Positions 32,300-44,279 of a DNA stretch of 64,000 nt are shown in pieces. This DNA is from Silene latifolia. Taxonomy: Eukaryota; Streptophyta; Magnoliopsida; Caryophyllales; Caryophyllaceae. Position 1 is the stretch's first letter. Every line of letters begins with the position of its first letter. The notes beneath the pieces are model-generated. The model was not told the origin of the DNA and did no database searches. It saw nothing but the letters and a program-made list of their open reading frames with translations. Position numbers and translations under genes: made by a program. The DNA is taken from positions 312,145,738 to 312,209,737 of the forward strand of contig NC_133537.1 in assembly GCF_048544455.1 (NCBI RefSeq), given 5' to 3'.

Positions 32300-35200
32300 T
32301 CATGCATTTCTATGTTCTAAGACGTATTTGCCCAACATGTCCCTTACCTCGTCTATATCTAAACTTTTGTACGGCTGAATCTCTTGTGACGGGTTGATTA
32401 CATACTGCGGACAAAACAAAGACAAGACATTATTGTAACAATGCAACATCAAATACTGCATAGCAACATCATGGTATAGCAGCAAGCAAGACAACATCGA
32501 CTCTAATTTAAAAAAAGTAATAAACACATTATTAAATTACTAACCTTTTCTGGAATAAGGATAAATCTTCGCCTAATAATCTCCAACATGAACCGACAAA
32601 CGTAGTATTCACATTGTATGCTAGCGGGCCGGCGAGGGGCCTATTATTACATAAAAACAAACAGACGAGAGAAGGCTCACATCAGAATCTTGAACTTTAG
32701 GTATCGTATTAGTATTAAACACAGATTTTTGCACTTAATGTTTTGTATTTGAGCACGTACCCCTGTTATCGTAATAAAATTAGGGCCATCATCAGAATCT
32801 TTCGTGGGTTGATCCTGCTCGTTTGCGCTTCTCTTCTCAAAGGCCCTTTTTTTTAAAAAAAAAAAGGAGGCAGAAACTCATTTTTTTAGGGGCAAAAATG
32901 AGCTTTTTGCTATAAATAAAAATTGAAACTTAATGTTATTATAAATAAATCAGTATTATAAACGTACTTATTAATCAAGCGCTTAAAAGTCTCGCTTGGT
33001 TGATTATGTATAGAGTCCAACCAAAAAACTTTCTTCTTTGTCGGCATGATGGCTGCTAGCACCCAATGAGTCCTACATCAAGAGACATCATCATTATTAA
33101 CAAGTACATATATTAGTTATGAAAATACAATTGTAGGGGGAAACGTAATATTAATTTGTTTATTACCCTTTTTCATTATAAGGGGCAAAAATCAGCTTTT
33201 TGGTTGTCGCCAATTGCTGAGCAATATAATCTACCCGATCTTCGAACGAGTATTCCGGAATAAATAAAGATAAAATATAGGGGCACAGGAATCCGTATTG
33301 ATCAGATGGAATCTTCTTCTCGGGGATCATTCTCAATTTCAATATCCTACATTATTACGGTATTAAGTCCGGTATTTAAAACACTATCTAGTAGTCAGAA
33401 TATAGAATATGAAATTATTTATTAAGAAACTTACTTCATCTAAACAAATAGATGTTGGACATCAATCTGGTCTAGGCCAGCCCAAATGACTAGCATACCC
33501 CATGACATAAGTGCTTCGCGCTCAACCCCTAGAATATCCTCCTCGAGCGGAATAATTATCAATTGCTCGTTGGCTATGCGACGGCAAGCCTCCTCATGCA
33601 GTTTCCTCATCGTCACCGTTCTTACTTTTTGCATGTAATCCTTTTCAGAATATTTTGTGGAGTTTAAACTCCTAACTTCTTTCAGTTCGGGGAAATAATG
33701 ATTCTTTGATTTTGTGCTACTACCACCAGCCTACACATGTACATAATTAAAATAATAAAAAATCCAAAGATAACATATCCTAATTGGAGTAATAAAATTA
33801 AAAGCGTACTTAACTAAATACCTCATCAACCTGCTCTTTCAATGATGAGGTAGTAGTAAGCAGTATGATTGGGACTTAGGCTTATCGGTCTTTTTGTCCC
33901 CTACACAAAATTACCATGCTTTTTAGAAATACAGACAAAATATAAATAAAGGGAGCGAGGTTTTTAAAAAAATGGAGAAGTTAATTAAATACCTCATCAA
34001 GTTGTTGTCTGGACGAGGTAGTTGGCATGTCCGGGGACTTAGGCTTATCCGCCTTAGCCGGCTTTTCTGTTCCCTACATACAAAAAATTTCCATGCTTTT
34101 TAGAAATACAGAAACAAAAAAAATTAAAGGTTTTCATAAAAATGGAGAAGTTAATTAAATACCTCATCAAGTTGTTGTCTCGACGAGGTAGTTGGCATGT
34201 CTGTGGACTTAGGCTTATCCGCCAAAGCCGGCTTTTTTGTTCCCTACAAAAAAAAATAACATATAAAAACATTCAACAATTAAAAATGTAACATATATAT
34301 ATATAAAGGTATTTCTTCTAACCCCAATCGCTTTGGTGAGGCGGAGACGACCGAGCCAAGTAGATGTGAGATTCAGGCCATTGGATGAAACTTCCAACCG
34401 CATCTCCTTAATGGTAATGTCGTCACGAACTAGGACAGGCAGTTGAAAGTTTTCATGGCCTGGAAAGACTATAGTTATCTCTACTTTTCTATGATTCGGC
34501 AAAAGTTTTTCGCCATGAACTACGATTTCGCCGATTTGGTGTGCATTTCTACGAGACCCCGGCCAACACGCACATATGGATTTTCGAATTTAGGGTCGCA
34601 AGAATAATCGGCCTCTTGTTTACGGCCTGAAGGATATACACATACATTATTATATCCCAAAATTTAATAGAATTCATATAAATTTAACTAATTGAACACT
34701 TCATGCATACCTTCGAAAACAAAGTGAACCGACTTGAAGGGGATGTATCTGTTTTCCATCAGTCTTCTCAAGTTGCATCTCCTTTTCAGACCCATTATTT
34801 ACCTAATAAAATTAACCAATGGCACGATGTCAGAAGTTATAGCATTAGAGCTGGCAGGGAACACACCCTCTGATCTTACCCAAAAAAAAAAAGGAAGTAT
34901 TAGGTACCTGATCGGCTTTAGTTGTTACAACTTCAGAAGCATTAGGTACCTGATCTTTCTGAATCTCGTTGACCGATACTTCTTTCTCATGTATTGCCAA
35001 GGTAGTAGCGGCCTCTTGACCAATCTGTTGTACCTTATTACCCCCTTTATAAATGACATCCTTCATCATCTTCACTTCTTCTTCGGAAAGCTTGCCTCCA
35101 AAGATTCAACTTTAGTAGTACGGATGCCATTAATCAAGTGCGTGCCAAGAATGTAATGTTTAAGCAATTTTTATCCCAACAATAACATGTGAATTGAACT

Positions 35201-36139
35201 TAAATGAAAATAATAGAATAAATGGTACCATGTCAGCCTTCTCAGACTTAGTCTTCCTTTTCTTCTTTATCGGAGCAGTTGTCCCATAATATTTCATTAC
35301 TCCAACCTGTAACGGAGCGCCCCTCAATCGACCTGGATGTTCGGGTCGGCCAATTGCTCTAGCAAGAACGTCATTACGACCATTGGGAGTGAATTTCCCT
35401 TCTTCTACCTCCTTCAATATGTTGTCCTATAATATATTAAATAAACTTCAAATTATATTTGTGACTAAAATAATAAAGTTAGTAATAAACTCGTCTTAAT
35501 AAAATAATGCTTACTATGTTGGCCAACACTTCCTCATCATATTTGTCACGCGACCGGGATCCTTTAGGCGTGTGCCCTTCTTTATAAGTTACATGCCGAT
35601 ACAAGTTGTTCACTCCCTTTGCCACCTACACATTAACATGGTAACATTTATACATGTAAATGTGTATCAATGCAAGTCCAAGTGTGATTAAAAAATAAAG
35701 TCTCACAGGGGAATGCATGTTACTTACGAGGTTCTCTTCTATCTTTTCAGAATCGCCCGAGAACCATACCATTTCCCCTTCTTGCATGAAATGTTAGCAT
35801 GATTTCTTCTGCTAACGGCCTTCAAATAATTATATAAAAGCGCAAGTAGATGAGATAATAAAAAGATTATATAAAGGACTCATTAATTAAAAAAATAATA
35901 GGTAAATCGTTAAAAGACGAGGATATTTAACCTGAAACTTCTCAGTAGTTCTCATCTCTTTGAAAAGATCCCATTGTTCCTGACTAATGGTGGGACACTT
36001 ATTGTCTCCCGGTGGGTTCTTACGCATCTCCCCCGTTGCCTTGTCCACAAACAACCAATCCCTAGCAACGTCACACTTCCACTGCCTTGGGACATCCCCT
36101 GCCTTATGCATTAAATACTTATCATGGCATTCATCAGGT
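32300..36139 (-). pseudogene. C2 second gene, 3' part: Transposase_24-like plus Ulp1-like protease exons
   Basis: Continues the exon cut by R2 (PDECHDKYLMHKAGDVPRQWK to TEKFQ, donor at 35932). Further minus-strand exons are recognisable. About 35640-35525 gives YRHVTYKEGHTPKGSRSRDK. About 35420-35229 gives NGRNDVLARAIGRPEHPGRL, a Transposase_24 signature. Near 34500-34320 lies an exon-like frame (ITIVFPGHENFQLPVLVRDD). About 33790-34262 holds triplicated exons, and about 33730-33430 a helical region. Ulp1/C48 exons follow: YGFLCPYILSLFIPEYSFED near 33300, THWVLAAIMPTKKKVFWLDS (catalytic His and Asp) near 33070-32990, CEYYVCRFMLEIIRRRFILI (catalytic Cys) near 32620, and the last exon 32404-32300 ending EHRNA. 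Proteases of this fold cleave SUMO-like tags in hosts; their role in CACTA elements is unclear. Exon borders are partly approximate. Confidence 0.72.
33785..34262 (-). repeat. Tandem ~175-bp repeats containing duplicated exons
   Basis: Three head-to-tail units. Each has an acceptor-like TTTTGTAG, a short exon (ending TSSRQQLDE in the two closest copies), a GTATTTAA donor and an intron piece with CATGCTTTTTAGAAATACAG. The two right-hand units are nearly identical; the left one is diverged. The result is a repeat of about 27 codons in the C2 second protein. Confidence 0.7.
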
Positions 36140-36144
36140 ATAAT

Positions 36145-38563
36145 TGTAGATACCTCATTTCTGCACCTCCCGCAAACCACCCGGTGATGATTGGGCCGCA
36201 TGTTTGATACGCGGAACGAGTTGTGACAGTTAGTAAGTTTATCGTCAAGTGATTGCTCAAACACTGATGTCTACCTCTTAAATGTCATCTACGCGCCGAT
36301 ACGGTCGTTTTGACAGTAATTAGAGTACATTTGGAGTCCGGGCCTAAAACCGTCTTCATTTTCTGATAACCGTTAAATCCCGAGTCGGAATGTTCTGGAA
36401 TGTTCCGGATATTTCTATTCCATATTTTATAAATATTTCACAATCTTTAATCTTTGGTAAACAATTTCCCGTAATATTCATACAAAATATTAAGGAAAAC
36501 TAAATTATCCCGTTATTCCATAACTTAAACACGGAAATCTTTCTTCCGCAGGAGGAAACCACTTGGGAACAGACGCAGCAGGTGTTGCGCCTCTTCCAAG
36601 AGACGCGATGGATCGCCGCGCCTCTTCCTGTGTCCTTTCTCGTGTATTGTTCGTATCTTTTTCATATCTTTCCGAGATTCACTTCCAAAGTCTCTCCGAA
36701 AACCCTATTCATTCACGTGATTAGTGTAAATAGGAGCCTTCGCTCCTCATATTTCACACGCGAGTGTCCGCCCTTCTCTTCTCCCTTTGCATTCTAGACC
36801 TTTGTTCTTACTTTTTGGCGTCTACGTGCTTGAACATTCGACCACGTAAGCTCGGATCCTTCCGAGTACCAGCCTCGTTTGCATGACCGACCAATTTGAC
36901 CAACTCCACATCAATCAACTTAATTAATCTAATCGTTTTCCTCTTACAAGGGCACTTTCGTTTACATTCGAGTCGAGCATCGCTAATCGTAAACTTAGTT
37001 CATCTCGTTTCGTCAAACATGTAAGTCTGAGGGTGTAAATCTTTCTTTTTATTATTGTTATTTACCCTTTTGTATTATTAATGTAAGGTTTATGTCGAAA
37101 ACACCTCTTAAAACCGATTTATAAACCGTGCTTTAAAACCCTTTTTTACGGATTTCAAGAAGACAAACCGTCAAGAAAGGACACAGCAACTGCTGCCCTC
37201 TTCGAAGGCGCGCAGTGCCTGCTGCGCCTCTTCGTGAGGCTGCCGCAGTTCCTGCTTCCTTTCTTCTTCCTTCGTCCTCTGTAATTCGTCAATTTTTTAT
37301 TTATTTCGTTTGTTTCTTGTTAATTCTTTGACATGATAGCCTATTAATTTCACATGTATATTATTCATCATTAACACGTTTAATTCATCGTTAATTCCGA
37401 CTTAAATCCCTTATAATCTCATATTTGCGGGTTTTTGTCATTAAAATCAATCCGGGTTGTAGAGATTCGATTCTTTCATATTGAGTTTCTGGAATTCGAC
37501 CTTTGATATATTTTCATCTGTCTATTATGTTATTTGTCATTAATTTGTCATTAATTCGTCATGTTTAACCTATTTTGTTCACCCATGTCACTAATCAATC
37601 ATTCATCCATGTAATTAATTCGTTTGCATCCGTCTCATCCATGTTTTATTGCTTTTATGACCATTAATCACATGTAAGTAATCTGTTAATCACTTTCATC
37701 CGAGTCAAAAATCATAATCAATCTTTAAATTAACCAACGAATATTAACCGTTTGCAATTCCGGCTTCACAGCCAGAACTGAGCCAAGGAACAGACGCAGC
37801 AACTGCTGCGCCTCTTCCAGAGGGCGCAGCTCAGCTGCGCCGGTTCCTGGCTGAGTTCTGTCTCTGAACTCCCGTTTTGCCTTGACCTGGTTTAATTAGC
37901 TTACGTATAATTGACTATTAATCGTATTATCACCCTAATTCCTGTTCGTTAATCCTTCCTTTATTCTTTTTCTCAAATTATCCGTTTTAAAAGTATTTTC
38001 GACATAAATCGCTAAACCCAATGTAATTATTGTAATTTTCTTTATTGTAATTTTATTTATTGTATCTATCATATTTCTTGTATCATTTGTATGTCTTCAC
38101 ATGTAATTGAACACTAATTCCTACTTCGACCTTAATTGTATGATTAAATTACGTGTTAACCGACTTAGTCTAATTTTCACATGCTAGGATTAAAACTTGG
38201 ATGTTGCATTGCATGCATATAATCGACGATATATCTAGTATAGATGATGTCCCTAATCATTAGTAGATGCCGCTATCGAGGCGGGCGGGATTAGGTGTTC
38301 GATCAAAAGAGCTTCCTAATACGTACCCTCACCCCTTACTCCAGATCTCTGTGAACATCCGTGTTCATTTGCATCCACGAGAGTCATTCTAGACATAGAA
38401 TGCTAAGGGTAACGATTGCTTGGTGTTCATGTCTCTACTTTGTGTCTTGACATGGCACGAAGTATTCGAACGGTTCCAATTTCCCATAAAAATTGGTGGC
38501 GACTCCACAAAATGCAAACGCTTGTTCTCTCTCCCAAGCGCCCCCGTGGGCCCATTGTCCACA
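36145..38563 (+). repeat. R2 5' LTR
   Basis: 2,419 bp, colinear with the R1 LTRs in reverse. Box clusters are at about 36566-36622, 37190-37256 and 37791-37847, and a CACGTG G-box is at 36714-36719. The TATA-equivalent is TGTAAATA at 36725-36732, one base away from the R1 sequence, which could weaken it. Confidence 0.92.
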
Positions 38564-39363
38564 TTTTGGCGACTCCGCTGGGGATAATACACTTACGTGT
38601 AGCCAAGGGTGAAACTTGAACAAGGTTAGGGAATAGTTTGTACAAGACAATTGTCGGTTTTCATAACTCGGTCTTCCTAGACCGTTTTATTCGGCCTTCC
38701 TAGGCCCAACCCAACCTATTCGACCAATCGTCCCGTCTAAACGGTCCTAATTCTTATTTGGGCCTAAGGATGGATAGCGATTGACGTCATCCATACCATG
38801 ATGCTTACTCTTGTTTGTATCAAGGACCTTCACTACTTGAGGAAATGGACTAGGAATCGGCCTTACTCTTGTTTGGTACGAGCCTCTCCACATACTTCGG
38901 GTTTGATTGTTCAGTATGGCAACCCACCCTTTAAACCAAAACCCTTTTAAATGCACTCAGCATCCCGTTATAATGCTTGTATAAATGTTTTGTACCTTAC
39001 GTGATCACCATTTCTAAACGAAACCATGACGATTTTTGTAAAAATCAAAACCCATTTTAAAATAAAAATTTCGAAAAAAAGAATGCCATTGATTAGCGCA
39101 AAATCCAGTCAAAACTCTGTCCGTTTGTCAAGTCAAATTTTGGGCCCAAGCCCATTTCAAAACCTCACTTCAAGTCCACTCCTATATCTACACTATAGTT
39201 GACTAGGACACACATTTTCAAAACTTTGTCTTTTCTTCAAAGCACACTCAACACAAGTCGCACACACCCACTTCACGAGTCAAAACATTTCTTCTCTTAG
39301 CAAGTGTGTTAGAATGGTCGATCGTGTTTTGATTCGTCATCGATCTCCTATCCAGTTTTCAAG
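38564..39363 (+). other. R2 leader with primer binding site
   Basis: TGGCGACTCCGCTGGGGA at 38567-38584 starts 3 bp after the LTR and is the proposed primer site. The rest is untranslated and homologous to R1 25643-26436. No coding region. Confidence 0.7.
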
Positions 39364-41594
39364 ATGCCTGAAACAAGCGACGTGAACTTCAACCAACTTC
39401 AAGATGGTAATGATCTAATCCTAGCTTCGTTAGCTCAATTCCAAGTTACCCAAGATCAAGTGTATGATCGCCTTGACACCATCGAGGGCCGGATCTACGC
39501 CGTAGAGGGGAGGTTGCCTCCTCAAGAAAGTGAAGTAGTGGGTGATTTCGCGGATGAATCCAAGGACGAAAATCCTCCCATGGGAATGACTGTAGCCGAG
39601 AAAAGACTCCAATACTTAGAGGAGCAATTGATGTATCTTAAAGGGGATGACATTTATAGGGAGAATAATCGCAAGTATGAGGCCGTCAACTCCAAATTGC
39701 CAACCAACTTCAATATGACGGATATCCCTAAATTCAAGGGACACGAAAACCCTTTGAACCACATCCGTGCCTTCAAGGATTACATGTCTATCAAAGGCAT
39801 CAAACCTGAGATGTTCTTAAGGATCTTTCCTTCATCTCTTGACACCATCCCAAAGCAATGGTTCTACTCTTTAGAACACAAGAAAATCGCTACTTGGGAA
39901 GATGCCGCGATCGAGTTTGCTAAGCAATATGCGGATAATGCCGAGATCCAAGTTAACATGCGCACTTTAGAGGTTCTTACCCAAAATGACAAAGAAGGAT
40001 TCACCGACTTCCTAAGTAGGTGGAGAAAGACTAGTACCCAACTAGTTGAACGCCCGGATGAGGCTACCCTTGTGGAAAAGTTCGTGGATAATCTCAAACC
40101 CATCTATGCCATTCATTTGAGATACCAAAACATCAAAACTTTCAAGGACTTAACCGTACTAGGAACAAGGATTGAAGATGACATCCGTAAAGGGCTCCTG
40201 TCCAAAACGGTAGGTCGAGGATATCAAGGCTCAACAAGTCGTTCCTATGGCTCCACTAGCAAGACCGATGAGGTTAACCTTCTTGAGCCATCCAAGAAAA
40301 GTACCCCACCAAGGAAATTCACAAATCTTGGGGACACTTACTCCAACGCTCTAAAGAGGTTAATGAAACAAGGCAAACTCCAACCCATAGGACCTACTCC
40401 CGAACCCGAAAAGAAATCCAAATTCTGGGACGAGAACTCGTACTGTGAATACCATAGGGGCAAGGGGCATGACACAGAAAAATGCTACAAATTGAAAAAT
40501 GTGCTTCAAGACATGATCGAGGACGGTCGACTACCAATACCGCCGGGAGGTAAACCCAACAACACTCAGAACCCTCTTGGGATTCTAGTGATCACAAGTG
40601 AAGAGTCTACCTTAGATTGTTCACACCTTATTTCTCCAATTGAAGATGAGATCTACGCGATCGAGAATGAAGGGTTCTACTCTACTATCTCCCCTACCAT
40701 TTCCGACTTCATCACATGGGCAAGGAGTGGGGATAGGCAAGTTTGGGAATTGGAAAATGTGGTGACAACTTTACATGACCCTAACGCAACACCTAAGGAG
40801 CATGTGCCACTAATCTTCTCTCAAAATGCTACTATGCAAGAAATAGTCGCCGTGGTTGATAAACTAGTCGACCAAATCACGCAATTAGAAGACGAAATCA
40901 TGAGAATGAGGGAACTAGCTACAATCAACGGAGTATGGGCCGATGATGACGAGGACGAGTATATCATTGAAAACTCCCTAGTCAAAGAAATAGTCCAAAA
41001 TGGTGAAGACCAAGATATGGACCACCTAACTCGTTCAGGGCGTCCATATCAAAACACTACTCAAAACGGTCCAACCAACGTTGTCACACCAAATGATAAC
41101 GAAGATGACTCCACTGATCATTTTCTCAAGCAATTACAGAAGACAAAGGCTGATCTTTCAGTCTGGCAACTAGTAGCAAGCTCATTCCCACATCGCCAAG
41201 CTTTACTGTAAGCCTTGGCCAAGCTAAATGTAGCACATAACTCCACACCCGAAGATGTAGTCAACTTGGTCTTTCAAGAATCACCAAAGCTAAGTAATCC
41301 TATTACTTTCTCAGACGAAGATTTGCCACCTTTTGGCGCTAGTCACAACTTGGCTCTTTACATCACTATCATTTGTCTAAAGAAGAATGTGCCAATGACC
41401 TTGGTAGATGATGGCTCCGCGGTCAACGTCATACCCCTCAAAACGGCATACAAATTAGGCATGAAAGAGTTGGATTGGACCCCTACCAATCAAGGTGTTC
41501 GCGCATATGATGGTACACGACGAAAGGTAGTAGGACTCGTTAACCTAACCATAGCCACGGGGCCAATCGAGCGAAAGGTTAACTTCCAAATGGT
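39364..41594 (+). pseudogene. R2 gag and protease, 5' part of gag-pol
   Basis: ATG at 39364 (MPETSDVNFNQLQ). The coiled-coil-like N-terminus (about residues 10-105) is followed by the retrotransposon gag domain (FKGHENPLNHIRAFKDYMSI; PKQWFYSLEHKKIATWEDAA) and a zinc knuckle of C-x2-H-x4-H-x4-C form (CEYHRGKGHDTEKC, about residue 362). A single TAA at 41209-41211, where R1 has CAA, interrupts the frame; it then continues into the protease (LVDDGSAVNVIPLKTAYKLG). C1 inserted at 41594/41595, just after VNFQ, splitting the protease region. Confidence 0.93.
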
Positions 41595-41835
41595 CACTAC
41601 TACAATTTTACTCAAAGAGGACGCCCCTTAGAGTACGGTTGGACACGGAACCGTCTTATATCAGTCAAAAATTTTGGCGCCATTAGTGAATACATACTTA
41701 GGACGGTTAATAGAGACAACCGTCCTCGTTGTAAAAATAACAAGGACGGTTGGTCAATTAAACCGTCTTCTTATTAAAATACAAGACGGTTATATTACTC
41801 GACTGTCTTCTTGTAATTTAATAGTGATGCTCGAA
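41595..41835. repeat. C1 left terminal inverted repeat and subterminal array
   Basis: TIR CACTACTACAATTTTACTCA followed by about seven GACGGTT or AACCGTC motifs in both orientations up to about 41810. The array mirrors 51449-51640 at the other end. Confidence 0.88.
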
Positions 41836-44279
41836 ATTCCCAATCTATAACCCCTGCTTATTCAAACACGATATACACAAAACCCTTGTTTATACCCTAA
41901 AGAACATAAACCACCTCATCGCCTGTCGTTCAACTCTGACGCAACCACCACCGCCTCAACATTCTTCTTCATCATCGCCCTAAAGCAACAGCGTAGCACG
42001 ATCACCGTCAGTCGTTCATCGCCTTATCGAGGTGTGTGTCATTCGTCATATTCTTCATTATGTATCTGATATATCGTTTAGTTAGTACAAATTGATTTCG
42101 TGACTATCATAATTGAACAATGAAATCAATTCTATATATCATATTCTGCATTTAATTTATGACAATTTGTTAATTGCTTGTGCTATTGCTCCAATTTTTC
42201 GTTAATTTGCTTGTGCTTATCCCCAATTCCCTTACTCTGCTTGTGCTTATATGCTTAATTGTTGATTTTGCTGTATTTATCAATCTTTCTTACTGCAAGA
42301 CCGACCCTTATAATGAGAAATTCATTATCAGTTGCCATAAAATTGGTGAATTATGGTAAACGATACACAGGCTGATTCTTCAATAAAGTTTAGTTCGTAT
42401 TCTTCAACTATTAGTTTACCATACGTCGTCACAAAGGCGTTGTTCCGACTCTGATCTTCTGTGTGAGTGAGTATGCCTCATTAGAACTGCAATCCTTAAA
42501 CTGTAATCCGCAACTGCATTAAAATCAAGAGTCCTGCAGAGAATGCTATGATAATTTACAGCAATTCTGACCTATGTTACTCCGTTTCTTTCTTCATATT
42601 TTTTGTGACAGCAACTGATCACAAATGAACAGACATATGAAACTTTTCCGTGACAGCAACTGATTACAAATGCAGAAATCAAACACTCAATGTTCATCTG
42701 ATCAGGTCAAGTCTAGTTAAAATCGACCTGTTTTTTAAATAATGAGCTTGAATTACACTAAGAACAACAATTTTTGGATTCTTCAATAATCTCCAAACTG
42801 GAATCCCATTTGTTTAATTGACTTCATCTTATTAAATTTAGAGTTTTTTTTTTTTGGGATGTGGGCAGTAGATGAATAAGGAGGAACGCTCTAGTGATGG
42901 AGGAACTAAGAGGTGGGTAGAAGGTTAGAAATCCTGATCATGTCAATTCGGAGAGTTAAGGGCAAGAGAAGGACCTAAACTATCACTTATTTTCCAGTTC
43001 TAGGAAAATAAAGTCTCTATTCTTGTTGAACTTTGAATCTTAAACTAACTTGTTAGAGAAAAAAATTACTTTTAAAAGCAAGTTGGGGAAATAAAAATTG
43101 TAGAAAAAAACATGTACGGAGTAAATATGTTGAGATATGTAGTAGAGATTGCAAAGATTCACATTTGAAGAGTAAAAGTTCTTTTATGAGCATGTTGGGA
43201 AAAAATAAAAATTGTAATTTGTAAATGAAAAAACGTAAACCTCTATAAAATAACTCGAGTAGGAAGCTCGAGATTGTCGTACCAAAACATTCGCAAAGAA
43301 GAAAAAATAGAATCATGAAACTTGTTGGAAAAAAAAACAATCTGTACTTATATGAACTTATGGACAAAATAACAATCCATAGTCATTCCCGTATCCACAT
43401 AAAGGTGTATGTTTGGCTGGGAGGTTGTTATTGGAAAAAAAAAAAAAATTGATATTGAAAGGTGAAGGTAAAATTGAGGAATGAAGGAATAAAACCAGAA
43501 TTTCATTTTCATTGAATTTGTTATAGAGAAATATTTGTTTTTGGGGTTCAAAAATCCAAACAACTAAAACCATAATTTTCTTTTTCATTGAATTTCTTCT
43601 TTTTTTATCTTTTCTCCCAAGTCATGCATATTTAACGGAAAGTTGGCAAATTTAAGTGTTGAGGTCCTTAACGGTAGACCAGGAATACCTAGCCCTCCTT
43701 GTTCCATGCCTTTACAAAGTGTAGACCAGGCAACCAAAGGTGCTTAAGAATAGCTTTCTCCCACTTCCCATAGGAAATTCCTACATAAGGCTTGAACCTA
43801 TCCATGGGCTGGAGTCACCAAGAGGCGGGTTCGTGGAAACGGTGCTGAGCATTAGGTGTAGAATCCATTACGGCTTGGATTAAGTACACTGTAGTCTAGG
43901 TCTACAATGAAACAATTGAGCTTCTTCCCGTCATTGTTTTCTTTCAGGTTGTTAGGTGTAGCAAGTGCTGACATAATAGCCTAAAAATGTAAGAAGAATT
44001 TTATTAAAATAGTAATGAGTAATAGAAAATTACATTAGAAAAAACAATCTTATTAAAATGTAAGAAGAATTTTATTAGGGAAAGTGATGAACTCTATAAA
44101 CTAAATTATAAAGAGATAAGATACAAACTCTGTAACATAACATCCTACAACGACTTAACTCATTCAGTAATCTGTTTTCATTTTTCCATGTCCTTGTGTT
44201 CGTATCTCTGATTCTGTGAAGTAGAGAATCAGTTAGTCTTTACACATCTGACTTTATCTATATGATTATATAGATAATT
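41836..44279. other. C1 5' region upstream of transposase
   Basis: 2.4 kb without a supported coding exon. It is AT-rich, with homopolymers and two diverged copies of an ~80-bp segment (about 43070-43130 and 43180-43240, sharing GTTGGG.AAA.TAAAAATTGTA). It presumably holds the transposase promoter and untranslated exons. The open frames here are low-complexity. Confidence 0.5.

Noticed and set aside
43053..43588. Phe-rich minus-strand frames in the C1 5' region
   Set aside because: Homopolymer-rich AT DNA; the hydrophobic character comes from A/T runs. No conserved motif, and not shared with C2.
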